The notes under the pieces: generated by a model
Told to the model about the DNA's origin: nothing
What the model saw: only the letters and a program-made list of their open reading frames with translations
Database searches by the model: none
Part shown: positions 19,881 through 29,395 of the stretch, piece after piece
How positions within the stretch are numbered: position 1 is the first letter of the stretch
Layout: the number at the start of each line of letters is the position of its first letter
Position numbers and translations under genes: made by a program
NCBI RefSeq assembly: GCF_004793475.1
Contig: NZ_SRYZ01000017.1
Coordinates: 1-64,000 of the forward strand
DNA length: 64,000 bases
Direction: 5' to 3'
Origin: Bacteroides muris (ex Afrizal et al. 2022)
GTDB lineage: Bacteria; Bacteroidota; Bacteroidia; Bacteroidales; Bacteroidaceae

Positions 19881-21638
19881 TTACTCTTTCACTTCAACAA
19901 TCAGGTTCAGTTCGTCCAGTTGCTTCTGATCGATAGCCGAAGGTGCATCCAGCATTACATCGCGTCCACTGTTATTTTTGGGGAATGCAATGCAGTCGCG
20001 AATACTGTCGAGACCTGCGAAGATGCTGACCCAACGGTCCAGACCGTATGCCAGACCACCGTGAGGAGGTGCGCCGTATTTGAAGGCATTCATCAAGAAG
20101 CCAAACTGCTCCTGAGCCTTCTCCGGAGTGAATCCGAGAATCTCAAACATTTTGGCTTGCAACTGTGCATCGTGGATACGGATAGAACCTCCACCCACTT
20201 CAATACCGTTGCACACCATGTCGTATGCATCTGCCCGGACAGCTGCCGGGTTGGTGTCCAGCAAAGGAATATCTTCGTCTTTCGGATGGGTGAACGGATG
20301 GTGCATAGCCATCAGGCGGCCTTCTTCATCACTCCACTCAAACATCGGAAAGTCAACCACCCAGAGGCAGACGAACTTGTTCTTGTCGCGCAGTCCCAGT
20401 TGGTTACCCATTTCAAGACGCAACTCGTTCAGTTGCTTGCGGGTCTTCATGGCATCGTCACCGCTCAGAATCAGAATCAGGTCACCAGGCTTGGCGTTGA
20501 AAGCAGCCTTCATTTCCTGTAATACTTCCTGCGTATAGAACTTGTCGACACTTGATTTTACGTTGCCATCTGCCTCTACGCGCGCATATACCATACCTTT
20601 GGCACCAATTTGCGGTCTTTTCACGAATTCGGTCAGCGCATCCAGTTGTTTACGTGTATAATGTGCGGCGCCTTCTGCGCAGATACCGCCGATGTAGGCT
20701 GCATTGTCGAATACCGGGAATCCGTGTCCTTTCATGATGTCCATCAGTTCCACAAACTTCATGCCGAAACGAAGGTCGGGCTTGTCGCTACCGTAATACT
20801 TCATGGCATCTGCCCACGGCATACGCATGAACGGTTCGTCCATCTCTACACCACGGATTTCCTTAAACAGATATTTGGCCATGCCTTCAAAGAGGTTGAT
20901 GACGTCATCCTGCTCCACAAAAGACATTTCGCAGTCAATCTGTGTGAATTCCGGCTGGCGGTCGGCACGCAGGTCTTCGTCACGGAAACATTTGGCTATC
21001 TGAAAGTAACGGTCGAAACCGGAAACCATCAACAATTGCTTCAGTGTCTGCGGGCTTTGAGGCAAGGCATAGAATTGTCCCGGGTTCATACGTGAAGGAA
21101 CAACGAAATCGCGTGCACCTTCGGGTGTGGAACCTACCAGAATAGGAGTTTCCACTTCGATGAATCCCTGATTGTCCAAATATTTGCGTACTTCAATTGT
21201 CATTTTATGACGAAGCTCCAGATTGTTGCGTACGTTGGCACGGCGCAAGTCCAGATAACGGTACTTCATGCGGATATCGTCGCCACCGTCCGTATTCTCC
21301 TCGATGGTGAAGGGAGGGGTCAGGGATGAATTCAAGACATCCAGTTCCGATACGATGATTTCAATGTCTCCCGTCGGGATATGCTGGTTTTTACTGAAAC
21401 GTTCGTTTACGGTACCTTTTACCTGAATTACGAATTCACGGCCCAAGTGGTTGGCACGCTCGCAAAGTTCGGCATTCACCTCTTCGTTGAACACTAATTG
21501 GGTAATTCCGTAACGGTCGCGGAGGTCAATGAAAGTCATACCTCCCATCTTACGGCTGCGCTGTACCCAACCTGCCAGCGTCACTTGCTTGTTAACATCG
21601 GAGATACGGAGTTCTCCGCAGGTGTTTGATCTATACAT
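19881..21638 (-). CDS. aspS: Aspartyl-tRNA synthetase
   Basis: It charges tRNA-Asp. The 585-residue bacterial-type class II enzyme has an N-terminal OB anticodon-binding domain ([20 protein letters not shown]), motif 2 ([18 protein letters not shown]), the bacterial GAD insertion domain in the middle, and motif 3 ([16 protein letters not shown]). The length is usual. A TATTTTTG element at 21687-21694 (minus strand) is the likely promoter. Confidence 0.98.
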   Translation of the reverse strand: MYRSNTCGELRISDVNKQVTLAGWVQRSRKMGGMTFIDLRDRYGITQLVFNEEVNAELCERANHLGREFVIQVKGTVNERFSKNQHIPTGDIEIIVSELDVLNSSLTPPFTIEENTDGGDDIRMKYRYLDLRRANVRNNLELRHKMTIEVRKYLDNQGFIEVETPILVGSTPEGARDFVVPSRMNPGQFYALPQSPQTLKQLLMVSGFDRYFQIAKCFRDEDLRADRQPEFTQIDCEMSFVEQDDVINLFEGMAKYLFKEIRGVEMDEPFMRMPWADAMKYYGSDKPDLRFGMKFVELMDIMKGHGFPVFDNAAYIGGICAEGAAHYTRKQLDALTEFVKRPQIGAKGMVYARVEADGNVKSSVDKFYTQEVLQEMKAAFNAKPGDLILILSGDDAMKTRKQLNELRLEMGNQLGLRDKNKFVCLWVVDFPMFEWSDEEGRLMAMHHPFTHPKDEDIPLLDTNPAAVRADAYDMVCNGIEVGGGSIRIHDAQLQAKMFEILGFTPEKAQEQFGFLMNAFKYGAPPHGGLAYGLDRWVSIFAGLDSIRDCIAFPKNNSGRDVMLDAPSAIDQKQLDELNLIVEVKE

Positions 21639-21769
21639 CTTTTTATTTACTGTTTGACGATTTACTTATTTACTATTTTGAACATGCAAAAATACATAAA
21701 ACATATTATATGACGCATCAAAAGGGGAAAGTTATTTTCAGAAACTCCTTACAGTACCTTTTTATAGCA

Positions 21770-22810
21770 TTACATTTTCGTCAGTTTTTTGAATTGTCTT
21801 TTGCCTTTATCCAGTATCATCTTGTTTTTATGGGCGATGTCTTCCACAAAAGAATCATTAATCTGTTTCAGTCCGTTGATATAGTCCTGTGCCCGCTGCA
21901 AGACGTTCGTGTCTTTTTCCGCGTCGTGAGGAACAATGACCTGTAGCCCTTTCTTCATAATCTTTACATCTATATTCTCTCCCATCATCATCGGGTCACC
22001 GTCAAAGTGGACTACCCCCGGTTTGGAACGGTGAATACGGAGTGTCTGACAGCGGAATGTCTTAATCCGGCTGTTCTGGTCAATAGTCTTGTTGAAGAGC
22101 TGGAAAGAGAGTGACGGTACATCGAGTACGGTGAATGGCTCAAGTATGGTGACGTCCAGCAACCCGTCGTTCAATGTGGCTTGTGGGGCAATATAGGCAT
22201 TGTTCCCATATTGTGATGCGTTTCCGCAGGCTATCAGAAACGCCTTGTATCGCAGGGTACTGCCATCCATTTCCAGTTCATAGGTTTCCGGACGGTACTT
22301 CAAGCTTTCAAGCAGGGTTTTTTCCAGATAAGTGAGCGGTCCTCGCCTTCCCGCTTTGGAGAATTGCAGGCTTACAAATGCGTCGAATCCCACACCGCAG
22401 GTACAGAAGAAAGGTACATTGTTGATTTTTCCGTAGTCAATGATGTCTATCAGTCCGTCATTAATGATGTCGATGGCCTTTTTGGGTTCCATCGGAATTT
22501 GCAGGTGGCGGGCAAGTCCGTTGCCGGAACCGCAGGGAATGATGCCCAAAGCGGTTTTTGTATGTACCAGTGAGCGGGCTATCTCATTGATGGTACCATC
22601 TCCCCCTATGGCGATGACGGCATGTGCATTTTCTTGCGCTTTTTGTGCCGCTATCTCTACAGCATGGCCTGCCCGTTCGGTATAAATCACTTCTTGTTCA
22701 TACCTTTCCTTATCCAGCTTTTCGTCGAGCCATTTCAGTATCTGTTCCTTACTTTGAGTGCCGGATATGGGGTTTATGATAAATGCTATTTTCTTCTTGT
22801 ATTCGTTCAT
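21770..22810 (-). CDS. Diacylglycerol/lipid kinase family protein (YegS/BmrU type)
   Basis: The 346-residue protein has the DAGK catalytic fold: FIINPISGT near residue 10, IGGDGTINEIARSL (phosphate-binding GGDGT) near 65, GSGNGLARHL near 95, and the C-terminal VHFDGDPMM. It phosphorylates a lipid hydroxyl with ATP, but the substrate cannot be read from the sequence. Its divergent neighbour is serine palmitoyltransferase, so a sphingoid or ceramide substrate is worth considering. The start MNEYKKK at 22810 is chosen because a TACTTTTG promoter element at 22844-22851 lies within the longer open frame. Confidence 0.88.
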   Translation of the reverse strand: MNEYKKKIAFIINPISGTQSKEQILKWLDEKLDKERYEQEVIYTERAGHAVEIAAQKAQENAHAVIAIGGDGTINEIARSLVHTKTALGIIPCGSGNGLARHLQIPMEPKKAIDIINDGLIDIIDYGKINNVPFFCTCGVGFDAFVSLQFSKAGRRGPLTYLEKTLLESLKYRPETYELEMDGSTLRYKAFLIACGNASQYGNNAYIAPQATLNDGLLDVTILEPFTVLDVPSLSFQLFNKTIDQNSRIKTFRCQTLRIHRSKPGVVHFDGDPMMMGENIDVKIMKKGLQVIVPHDAEKDTNVLQRAQDYINGLKQINDSFVEDIAHKNKMILDKGKRQFKKLTKM

Positions 22811-22843
22811 GCAAGGATTATTGCTATGCAGTTTTCCAACTGG

Positions 22844-22851
22844 CAAAAGTA
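22844..22851 (-). promoter_or_regulatory. Lipid kinase promoter -7 element
   Basis: The minus strand reads TACTTTTG 34 bp before the chosen ATG, ruling out the long N-terminal extension. Confidence 0.5.
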
Positions 22852-22946
22852 ATATAAATATCTGAAAAATTAACCATATAGTGCTTTTAAAAATAAGAAT
22901 AAGTAGTTTTTTTAATGTAAATAGAACATATACCGACATATTTTGC

Positions 22947-22954
22947 TATCTTTG
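22947..22954 (+). promoter_or_regulatory. Serine palmitoyltransferase promoter -7 element
   Basis: TATCTTTG matches TAnnTTTG and lies 63 bp before the ATG. No clear TTTG -33 element is seen at the expected distance. Confidence 0.5.
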
Positions 22955-23016
22955 CCCCCTGTTTTTTAAGACTTGTATTTAATAGAATTAAATATTCATT
23001 ATATAAAAGATATTTC

Positions 23017-24204
23017 ATGGGTTTACTACAAGACAAATTTGCGAAATACGACCTGCCGCAACAGTTTATGGCAAAAGGCGTATATCCTTATTTTCGCACA
23101 ATCAACAGCCATCAGGATACAGAGGTAATGATGGATGGTAAAAAGGTTCTGATGTTTGGCTCCAATGCATATATGGGACTGACATACGACAAACGTATCA
23201 TTGACGCCTCAATAGCTGCTACGGAAAAATATGGTACCGGCTGTGCCGGTTCCCGGTTTCTGAACGGAACACTCGATATACATGTTGAGCTGGAGAAGGA
23301 ATTGGCTGAATTCGTGGGAAAAGATGAAGCACTCTGTTTTTCTACCGGATTCACTGTAAACGAAGGCATTATTCCCGCCGTTGTGGGACGTGGGGATTAT
23401 ATTATCTGCGATGACCGTGACCATGCTTCCATTGTAGACGGCCGTCGTCTTGCATTTGCCACTCAATTGAAGTACAAGCATAACGATATGGAAGCTTTGG
23501 AGAAGGAACTCCAGAAGTGCGAACCGGATGCTGTAAAGCTGATTGTCGTGGATGGAGTATTTTCCATGGAAGGCGACTTGGCCAATCTGCCCGAAATCGT
23601 CCGCCTGAAGAAGAAATACAATGCCAGCATTTACGTGGACGAAGCTCACGGCCTGGGTGTATTTGGAAAGCAAGGCCGTGGTGTCTGCGACCATTTCGGT
23701 GTTACCGAAGATGTAGACTTGATTATGGGTACATTCAGCAAATCATTGGCTTCTATCGGTGGTTTCGTGGCTGGAGACAAGGCGGTAATCAATTGGTTGC
23801 GCCATAACGCTCGTTCTTATATATTCCAGGCAAGTAGCACACCTGCCTCTACGGCTGCAGCTCGCGAAGCGCTTCATATCATCAAGTCCGAACCTGAACG
23901 CATTCAGCGTTTGTGGGACATCACCAACTATGCCTTGAAGAAGTTCCGCGATGCGGGTTTTGAAATAGGTGAGACAGAATCTCCTATTATTCCGCTCTAT
24001 GTGCGTGATACGGAGAAGACATTTACGGTAACGAAGTTGGCTTTTGACGAAGGCATCTTTATCAATCCGGTTATTCCGCCCGCATGTGCTCCGCAAGATA
24101 CTCTGGTACGTGTAGCGTTGATGGCTACCCATACCGTAGAACAAGTGGATTACGCTGTAGAAAAGCTGACCAAGTGTTTCAAAGCGTTGGATATTATCAA
24201 GTAA
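23017..24204 (+). CDS. spt: Serine palmitoyltransferase (alpha-oxoamine synthase family)
   Basis: It condenses serine with a long-chain acyl thioester to give 3-ketosphinganine, the first step of sphingolipid synthesis, a hallmark of Bacteroides membranes. The 395-residue fold-type I PLP enzyme has GSNAYMGLTYD, YGTGCAGSRFLNGT, VDEAHGLGVFG, and the PLP lysine in GTFSKSLASIGGF near residue 245. Close homologues make glycine C-acetyltransferase or KAPA; the Bacteroides context favours SPT. It is monocistronic, with a terminator after it. Confidence 0.88.
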   Translation: MGLLQDKFAKYDLPQQFMAKGVYPYFRTINSHQDTEVMMDGKKVLMFGSNAYMGLTYDKRIIDASIAATEKYGTGCAGSRFLNGTLDIHVELEKELAEFVGKDEALCFSTGFTVNEGIIPAVVGRGDYIICDDRDHASIVDGRRLAFATQLKYKHNDMEALEKELQKCEPDAVKLIVVDGVFSMEGDLANLPEIVRLKKKYNASIYVDEAHGLGVFGKQGRGVCDHFGVTEDVDLIMGTFSKSLASIGGFVAGDKAVINWLRHNARSYIFQASSTPASTAAAREALHIIKSEPERIQRLWDITNYALKKFRDAGFEIGETESPIIPLYVRDTEKTFTVTKLAFDEGIFINPVIPPACAPQDTLVRVALMATHTVEQVDYAVEKLTKCFKALDIIK

Positions 24205-24225
24205 ACTGATTCAAACAGATATTGG

Positions 24226-24260
24226 AAAAGCCGTTTAATAATTGATTAGGCGGCTTTTTG
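24226..24260 (+). terminator. Terminator after serine palmitoyltransferase
   Basis: AAAAGCCG (24226-24233) pairs with CGGCTTTT (24251-24258) and is followed by T, 22 bp past the stop codon. Confidence 0.75.
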
Positions 24261-24304
24261 CTATAGACAAAATGAAATAGGATTAAAATTAAATCATAAA
24301 GTAC

Positions 24305-25111
24305 ATGAAAAAGAATTTCTTCATCATTGCTGCTGTAGTATGCGGAATGAGTTGTACCACTACTGCCTATGCGCAGTTCAAAATCGGTGGAAAGAAAATC
24401 AATGTGACCAAAGCTGTCCAAGCCGGTACAGATGCCATCAAGGCTATTTCATTGTCCGACGCTGACATTGCAGCGATGAGCAAGGAGTATATGGAATGGA
24501 TGGATACGCATAATCCGCTGACGAAACCCGATACGGATTACGGCAAGCGTTTGGAGAAGCTGACCGGAAATATCAAGGAAGTGGACGGCTTGAAGGTAAA
24601 CTTCGGTGTTTACGAAGTGATAGATGTGAATGCCTTTGCGTGTGGTGATGGCAGTGTACGCATCTGTGCCGGACTGATGGACATCATGACGGATGATGAA
24701 GTGATGGCAGTTGTCGGCCACGAGATAGGTCACGTCATCCATACGGATTCCAAGGATGCGATGAAGAATGCTTACCTTCGTTCGGCTGTGAAGAATGCTG
24801 CCGGCGCTGCAAGTTCTACGGTATCCAAATTGAGTGATTCTGAACTGGGTGCCATGGCCGAGGCATTGGCAGGTGCTCAATACTCCCAGAAGCAGGAGAC
24901 GGAAGCGGATGATTATGGCTTTGAATTCTGCATCAAGAATAATCTCGATCCGTATGCCATGTACAATGCTTTGAACAAATTGCTTGAACTTTCAGCGGAG
25001 GCACCGAAGGAATCCAAGTTCCAGAAGATGTTCTCTTCTCATCCAGATACAGCCAAGCGCGTGGCACGTGCCAAGGAGAAAGCGGATGAATATATGAAGA
25101 ATAAGAAATAA
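24305..25111 (+). CDS. M48 family metallopeptidase
   Basis: The 268-residue protein has an N-terminal signal (MKKNFFIIAAVVCGMSCTTTAYAQ), which could be cut by signal peptidase I or at the cysteine as a lipoprotein. The zinc site is HEIGHVIH near residue 140 with the third ligand in ETEADDYGFEF near 200. The last third (FSSHPDTAKRVARAKEKA) is typical of the family. It is probably a periplasmic housekeeping protease related to LoiP/YggG. A terminator follows. Confidence 0.9.
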   Translation: MKKNFFIIAAVVCGMSCTTTAYAQFKIGGKKINVTKAVQAGTDAIKAISLSDADIAAMSKEYMEWMDTHNPLTKPDTDYGKRLEKLTGNIKEVDGLKVNFGVYEVIDVNAFACGDGSVRICAGLMDIMTDDEVMAVVGHEIGHVIHTDSKDAMKNAYLRSAVKNAAGAASSTVSKLSDSELGAMAEALAGAQYSQKQETEADDYGFEFCIKNNLDPYAMYNALNKLLELSAEAPKESKFQKMFSSHPDTAKRVARAKEKADEYMKNKK

Positions 25112-25137
25112 CTGTCCGTTGCTTACTATATATGATG

Positions 25138-25177
25138 AAGTGGGATCAGAGGTTTCTCTGAATCCCACTTTTTTTGC
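25138..25177 (+). terminator. Terminator after the M48 peptidase
   Basis: AAGTGGGAT pairs with ATCCCACTT with an inner CAGAG/CTCTG stem, followed by a T run. Confidence 0.85.
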
Positions 25178-25284
25178 GCCGAGACTTATGATATGGACTT
25201 CTGGGGAATCTGATAGTGATAATTCGTTAGTTCACAGTGCTGAACACTTTATTTTATCCATAGAAAACAAGGTGTTTTTATATG

Positions 25285-25372
25285 ATGAAACGAACTGTTC
25301 TGAATAATGAAACAAAGTGTTCCCCCTAATGAAACAGATTGTTCGGTTAAGGGAAACACTTTGTTCTGTTTA
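25285..25372 (+). repeat. Four degenerate 22-bp tandem repeats, GAAACnnnnTGTTC
   Basis: Four exact-period units start at 25285, 25307, 25329 and 25351. The shared pattern is xxGAAAC-N5-GTTC with variable bases between. A weaker unit precedes them (AAAC-N5-GTTT near 25264) and another follows (25373). Units 2 and 4 also pair with each other as an 11-bp inverted repeat (AACAAAGTGTT with AACACTTTGTT). They lie in a 346-bp gap that holds no gene, between the M48 terminator and the promoter of the next gene. Confidence 0.7.
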
Positions 25373-25395
25373 GCAAAACACCTTTTATTTACTTA

Positions 25396-25430
25396 TTTGC
25401 TTTTAAATCAGAATAATTTTAGTATGTTTG
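25396..25430 (+). promoter_or_regulatory. Promoter of the membrane protein gene
   Basis: TTTG (25396-25399) and TATGTTTG (25423-25430) resemble the Bacteroides promoter, with a slightly long 23-bp spacer. It begins about 24 bp after the tandem repeats, so these are placed like operators. Confidence 0.5.
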
Positions 25431-25457
25431 CCACATTATGAGAAACATGACTTTTGT

Positions 25458-26144
25458 ATGAAAAAGAAAGACTTCCTCTTTATTTTTGTTCTGGTGATAC
25501 TATTCCTGACATTCTTTGTGAGTGAACCTGTTTACGATTGGTATAAGTCTTTCAACGCTGCACATGGCATGGTGATGAGTTTCATTAAATTCGGAATCCT
25601 TGCTACACTGGGTGAGATGCTGGGACTTCGCATCAGTGCCGGAGTCTATAGCCGGAAAGGATTTGGAGTGTTGCCTCGTACCGTAGTGTGGGGACTGCTG
25701 GGAATGGGTATCAATGCGGCCATGATAATCTTCTCCAAGGGTGTGCCGCAATTCATGGAGTATATGGGAATGGCAAATGCCGCCGCCATTATAAACGGGG
25801 AATTCTGCCTGGACAAATTATGGATAGCCCTCGCTATTTCAGTTGCCATGAATACCATTTTCGCTCCGGTATTCATGACATTCCATAAGATTACGGATAC
25901 GCATATCCTGAATTGTGGAGGTTCGCCTCGCAGCCTCCTCACTCCTATCCCGATGACCCGCATCATTACGCATCTGAATTGGGATGCGCAATGGAATTTT
26001 GTCTTCAAGAAAACAATTCCTTTTTTCTGGTATCCGGCACACACCATCACATTCCTCCTGCCGGGAGAAATGCGGGTGCTGTTTGCAGCGATATTGGGTG
26101 TGGTGCTCGGGGTATTACTGGCTGTTGCGGCGCGGATGAAATGA
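25458..26144 (+). CDS. Integral membrane protein, Mpv17/PMP22-like
   Basis: The 228-residue protein has about five to six hydrophobic segments. The C-terminal half (CLDKLWIALAISVAMNTIFAPVFMTFHK ... NFVFKKTIPFFWYPAHTITFLLPGEMRVLFAAILGVVLGVLL) vaguely recalls the Mpv17/PMP22 family. That assignment is tentative, and its function is unknown. ATG 25458 is used, as earlier ATGs sit at the expected transcript start. Its last 30 bp overlap the convergent permease gene. Confidence 0.7.
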   Translation: MKKKDFLFIFVLVILFLTFFVSEPVYDWYKSFNAAHGMVMSFIKFGILATLGEMLGLRISAGVYSRKGFGVLPRTVVWGLLGMGINAAMIIFSKGVPQFMEYMGMANAAAIINGEFCLDKLWIALAISVAMNTIFAPVFMTFHKITDTHILNCGGSPRSLLTPIPMTRIITHLNWDAQWNFVFKKTIPFFWYPAHTITFLLPGEMRVLFAAILGVVLGVLLAVAARMK

Positions 26145-28457
26145 GGTGACGGCTGCCCGATATCCATTCAGGCATATCGTAAAGCAGGTGATGCCTATAG
26201 TAAAAAGCAAGGGTAGCAGAAAGTGAAAGGCGTTGGGAGTGGCATGGTATGCAAATTGCTGTAACCAATATGTCATAAAAAGATAAATGACAGGGACGGC
26301 TACGACGAATGCGATGCCTACATAGCTAAGGAACGGATAATTGATAAGCCATAGAATCTGGCGGGCGGATGCACCGTGAATTTTGCGGATGCTTATTTCA
26401 CGTTTACGCTGTGAAACGGCATAATGTGTGATGCCAAATAATCCGAAAAGAGTAAGGAATATACTGACACAGGCGTACATGAATAAGATATGCGAGAAGT
26501 GTGCTATGTCCTGATTGTAGGACACAAATTTCTGATACATATCATCATATTTCAAAGGAATGCCTGGATTTTTCTTTTCGTATGATTCTCTTAGGCAATT
26601 AATGACTTTATCTTTATATCCGGCCTTTACCTTTATAACCAGAGTTGAGAAATTATCTTGTGGAGTATCATAAAGGAGTATTCGTAAGGGAGCCACTTGG
26701 TCTGTCATGGAGTACTTTTTGAAATCCTTTACTATACCGATAATTGTACCTTTTGTAAGTTCTTCTCTTTCGGGCACATACTTGGAAATGGGCTGTCCGA
26801 TAGGATTTTCTCCTTCGGGCACCAATAAATCCACGAATGTTTCATTGATTAGTGCAGGTTGTGGAGTACGGGACATTAGATGGAATACTCGCAGGGAATC
26901 TTGCAGTTCAATATGATGCATTGTTAGGAATTCCAGACAATCCTCGTATAGTTCCAACATGAGCAGATTGTCACCGGAATCATCCTTGCCCGGGATTCCT
27001 AAACTCATCGGATATATTCCGGTATTGGAGGTTATTGCCGCTTCTACCCCTTCTATATTCTTCACCTCATCTACCCGGTTTTTTAGCGCCAGTTGTGCAT
27101 TGGCATCTGTATATACATTAATAATATTCTCATAGTGCTTTTCTTCCTGCTTAATCAGATACATCTGTGAACGGATAATCATGAATGTACTCATCAAGCC
27201 AATGGAGATAATGAATTGTATGGTTACCAATAAGGCCACAATGAAACGTTTTTTGCGTCCGGTAAAGAAATGACGGTAATTGGTTTCGGATATGGAATGC
27301 AACCTATGACCCATATAACTTGCCGGTATGACAGACAATATTATGATAAACAACAAGATAAGAGGGAACACTTGCCATGAAAACAAATATTCCATTGTCA
27401 GTTTGACAGAAACCATATGATTAAATGCAGGCAATAAGTCATTCATCAACAATAAAGATAAAAGGAAAGCGACAAGAACCATCAGAAAAGTATCCAAGAA
27501 CAGTTGTTGGCGCATTTGTGATCTTGTGGCTCCCATTATGGATTCAATGTGAAGCATGTGCACTTGACGCAACAAACGGGAGAAACTCAGATTTATAAAG
27601 TTGAAACAACCGATGAATAGAATCAGTAATGCGGACAACAGCCCTACACCCAATAAGGTGCTCTGCTGATGTTTGATAACTTGATTACTGTCTTTTACCG
27701 TAGCGTCGAAATAAGATTCTTGCAATGTTTGGGTACGAAGATGTCCGTTTCCCAACAAAGTGGGCAGTTCTGTTTCTCCGAAACGTTGGCGGAATTTCTT
27801 TATATCCGTACCTTCTTTCAGCAATAGCATACAATCAGAGCTTTCAGTAGCTTCCAATGGTAGGAGTATGTCTGTATGCATCATGCTTTGCTCTGGTTGG
27901 CCGAATACGGCAACGATGCGTCTGATACCTATTTCGCTCAATAGTATATCTACATTTTTTCCTATACAATCTGTTGTACCGAAACATTTCTTGGCAAACA
28001 GTTCACTTACAGCTATGTCTCCTGGTTTCAGTAATGCGTCTTGAACATCCCCTACTATATTATGGAAAGGGAAAAAAGCCGTTAATGTTGAATCTGCTGC
28101 TACCAAGCTCCAGCTTTGAAATTCTTGTTCTTCAATCTTTACCCTTACATCCTTGAATGTTTGCGTACGTAAGTAAGACTCTATTTCCGGAAACTGAGAT
28201 ACTATTTGAGGAACAGTTCCACCGTATATGAATGTACCTTCTACTACCTGTTGGGCAAAAGGTAGAGTCTGGACTAAACGCAGAATACGATTTTTGTTGG
28301 GATTATAGTTCTCAACGTTATATTCGTGTATCACAAATGCCATCAACAAAGTGGTGCAGGCAATACCGACGACCAGACTGACAAGGGAAATGGCAACAAA
28401 CAGTTTATTGCGTTTCCAGCTTCTCATGACTAATTTCAAGGAAAGATAAGAATTCAT
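26115..28457 (-). CDS. ABC transporter permease, FtsX/MacB family
   Basis: The 780-residue protein is a tandem MacB/FtsX permease: a signal-anchor helix (FVAISLVSLVVGIACTTLLMAFV) and a periplasmic MacB_PCD-like domain, then three core helices (about 270-420), a second helix plus periplasmic domain, and three C-terminal helices ending near residue 770. The coupling motif appears as SQRKREISIRKIHGASARQI. It pairs with the ATPase upstream and with the adaptor and TolC of the same operon, which suggests tripartite export of a peptide, antibiotic or lipid-like compound. The substrate is unknown. Confidence 0.9.
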   Translation of the reverse strand: MNSYLSLKLVMRSWKRNKLFVAISLVSLVVGIACTTLLMAFVIHEYNVENYNPNKNRILRLVQTLPFAQQVVEGTFIYGGTVPQIVSQFPEIESYLRTQTFKDVRVKIEEQEFQSWSLVAADSTLTAFFPFHNIVGDVQDALLKPGDIAVSELFAKKCFGTTDCIGKNVDILLSEIGIRRIVAVFGQPEQSMMHTDILLPLEATESSDCMLLLKEGTDIKKFRQRFGETELPTLLGNGHLRTQTLQESYFDATVKDSNQVIKHQQSTLLGVGLLSALLILFIGCFNFINLSFSRLLRQVHMLHIESIMGATRSQMRQQLFLDTFLMVLVAFLLSLLLMNDLLPAFNHMVSVKLTMEYLFSWQVFPLILLFIIILSVIPASYMGHRLHSISETNYRHFFTGRKKRFIVALLVTIQFIISIGLMSTFMIIRSQMYLIKQEEKHYENIINVYTDANAQLALKNRVDEVKNIEGVEAAITSNTGIYPMSLGIPGKDDSGDNLLMLELYEDCLEFLTMHHIELQDSLRVFHLMSRTPQPALINETFVDLLVPEGENPIGQPISKYVPEREELTKGTIIGIVKDFKKYSMTDQVAPLRILLYDTPQDNFSTLVIKVKAGYKDKVINCLRESYEKKNPGIPLKYDDMYQKFVSYNQDIAHFSHILFMYACVSIFLTLFGLFGITHYAVSQRKREISIRKIHGASARQILWLINYPFLSYVGIAFVVAVPVIYLFMTYWLQQFAYHATPNAFHFLLPLLFTIGITCFTICLNGYRAAVTSFHPRRNSQ

Positions 28458-28491
28458 ATCATGTATATAAAAGGTTCGAGAAATCTATAGA

Positions 28492-28585
28492 TTGACGATG
28501 TACGACTGAAATTTGTATTGCCAAACGCCCGCTTGCTGACAGGCACTTAGTAAATTCAAAAGTGGCATCAATCGTACATTGTCAA
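28492..28585. ncRNA. Structured intergenic element in the efflux operon
   Basis: Arms 28492-28509 and 28568-28585 form an 18-bp stem with one mismatch and one G-U pair. In the operon's transcript the inside can form further short stems (GCCA/TGGC and CACTT/AAGTG), giving a branched fold. No coding frame crosses it. It could be an RNA-processing or stability element that sets the ATPase-to-permease ratio, or a small mobile repeat. The call as RNA is inference. Confidence 0.4.
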
Positions 28586-28607
28586 CTCATAAATGAAACA
28601 GGGGTTA

Positions 28608-29282
28608 TCACAAATTGGCTTCTGTCACCACTTGTCCGTCAAACAGATTGATGATGCGTCCGGCAAAACCGGCATCATGCTGTGAGTGTGTCACCATAAC
28701 AATTGTGGTACCTTCTTTATTCAGCTCACCCAGCAGTTCCATCACTTCTTTTCCATTCTTTGAATCGAGGTTACCGGTAGGCTCATCGGCAAGTATCAGC
28801 TTAGGATTTGATACAACTGCACGTGCGATAGCGACACGCTGTTGTTGTCCGCCGGACAACTGTTGCGGAAAATGCTTACTGCGGTGCATGATTGCCATAC
28901 GTTCCATGGCGGTTTCTACCCGGCGCTTGCGTTCGGCGGCAGGAATGCCCATGTAGAGTAGCGGCAGTTCGATGTTCTCGTATACATTCAGCTCATCAAT
29001 CAGGTTGAAGCTTTGGAATACAAAACCGATGACTCCTTTCCGCAAGTTGGTACGTTGGGCTTCTGTATATTTGGATACTTCAGTCCCATTCAAATAATAT
29101 TCTCCGGATGTAGGATTGTCCAACAGACCGAGAATGTTCAGTAGAGTGGATTTTCCGCAGCCCGAAGGTCCCATGATAGCGACAAACTCCCCTTCTTTCA
29201 CTTCCATGTTTACGTCGTTCAAAGCCAGAGTCTGTACTTCCTCGGTCTTGAAAATCTTTTGTAGATTTACTGTCTTAATCAT
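28608..29282 (-). CDS. ABC transporter ATP-binding protein, MacB/LolD type
   Basis: The 224-residue ATPase drives the permease encoded next. It has Walker A (GPSGCGKST), Q-loop (VFQSFNLI), signature (LSGGQQQRVAIARA), Walker B (LILADEPTGNLD) and H-loop (VMVTHSQHD), in the order and length of the MacB/LolD/FtsE group. A 150-bp structured gap separates it from the permease gene. Confidence 0.93.
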   Translation of the reverse strand: MIKTVNLQKIFKTEEVQTLALNDVNMEVKEGEFVAIMGPSGCGKSTLLNILGLLDNPTSGEYYLNGTEVSKYTEAQRTNLRKGVIGFVFQSFNLIDELNVYENIELPLLYMGIPAAERKRRVETAMERMAIMHRSKHFPQQLSGGQQQRVAIARAVVSNPKLILADEPTGNLDSKNGKEVMELLGELNKEGTTIVMVTHSQHDAGFAGRIINLFDGQVVTEANL

Positions 29283-29395
29283 AATGCTTGGTTTTTATGG
29301 TTTATAAATATTTCATTTCTTATTCGTTTTTAATGACTTCTGCCGGATTCTGTTGTGCTGCCTGCCATACATTATTTGTCTCATAGTACGTTGTT

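Noticed and set aside
25285..25394. Possible CRISPR array at the 22-bp repeats
   Set aside because: Repeats are degenerate and contiguous, with no spacers of constant length and no cas genes.
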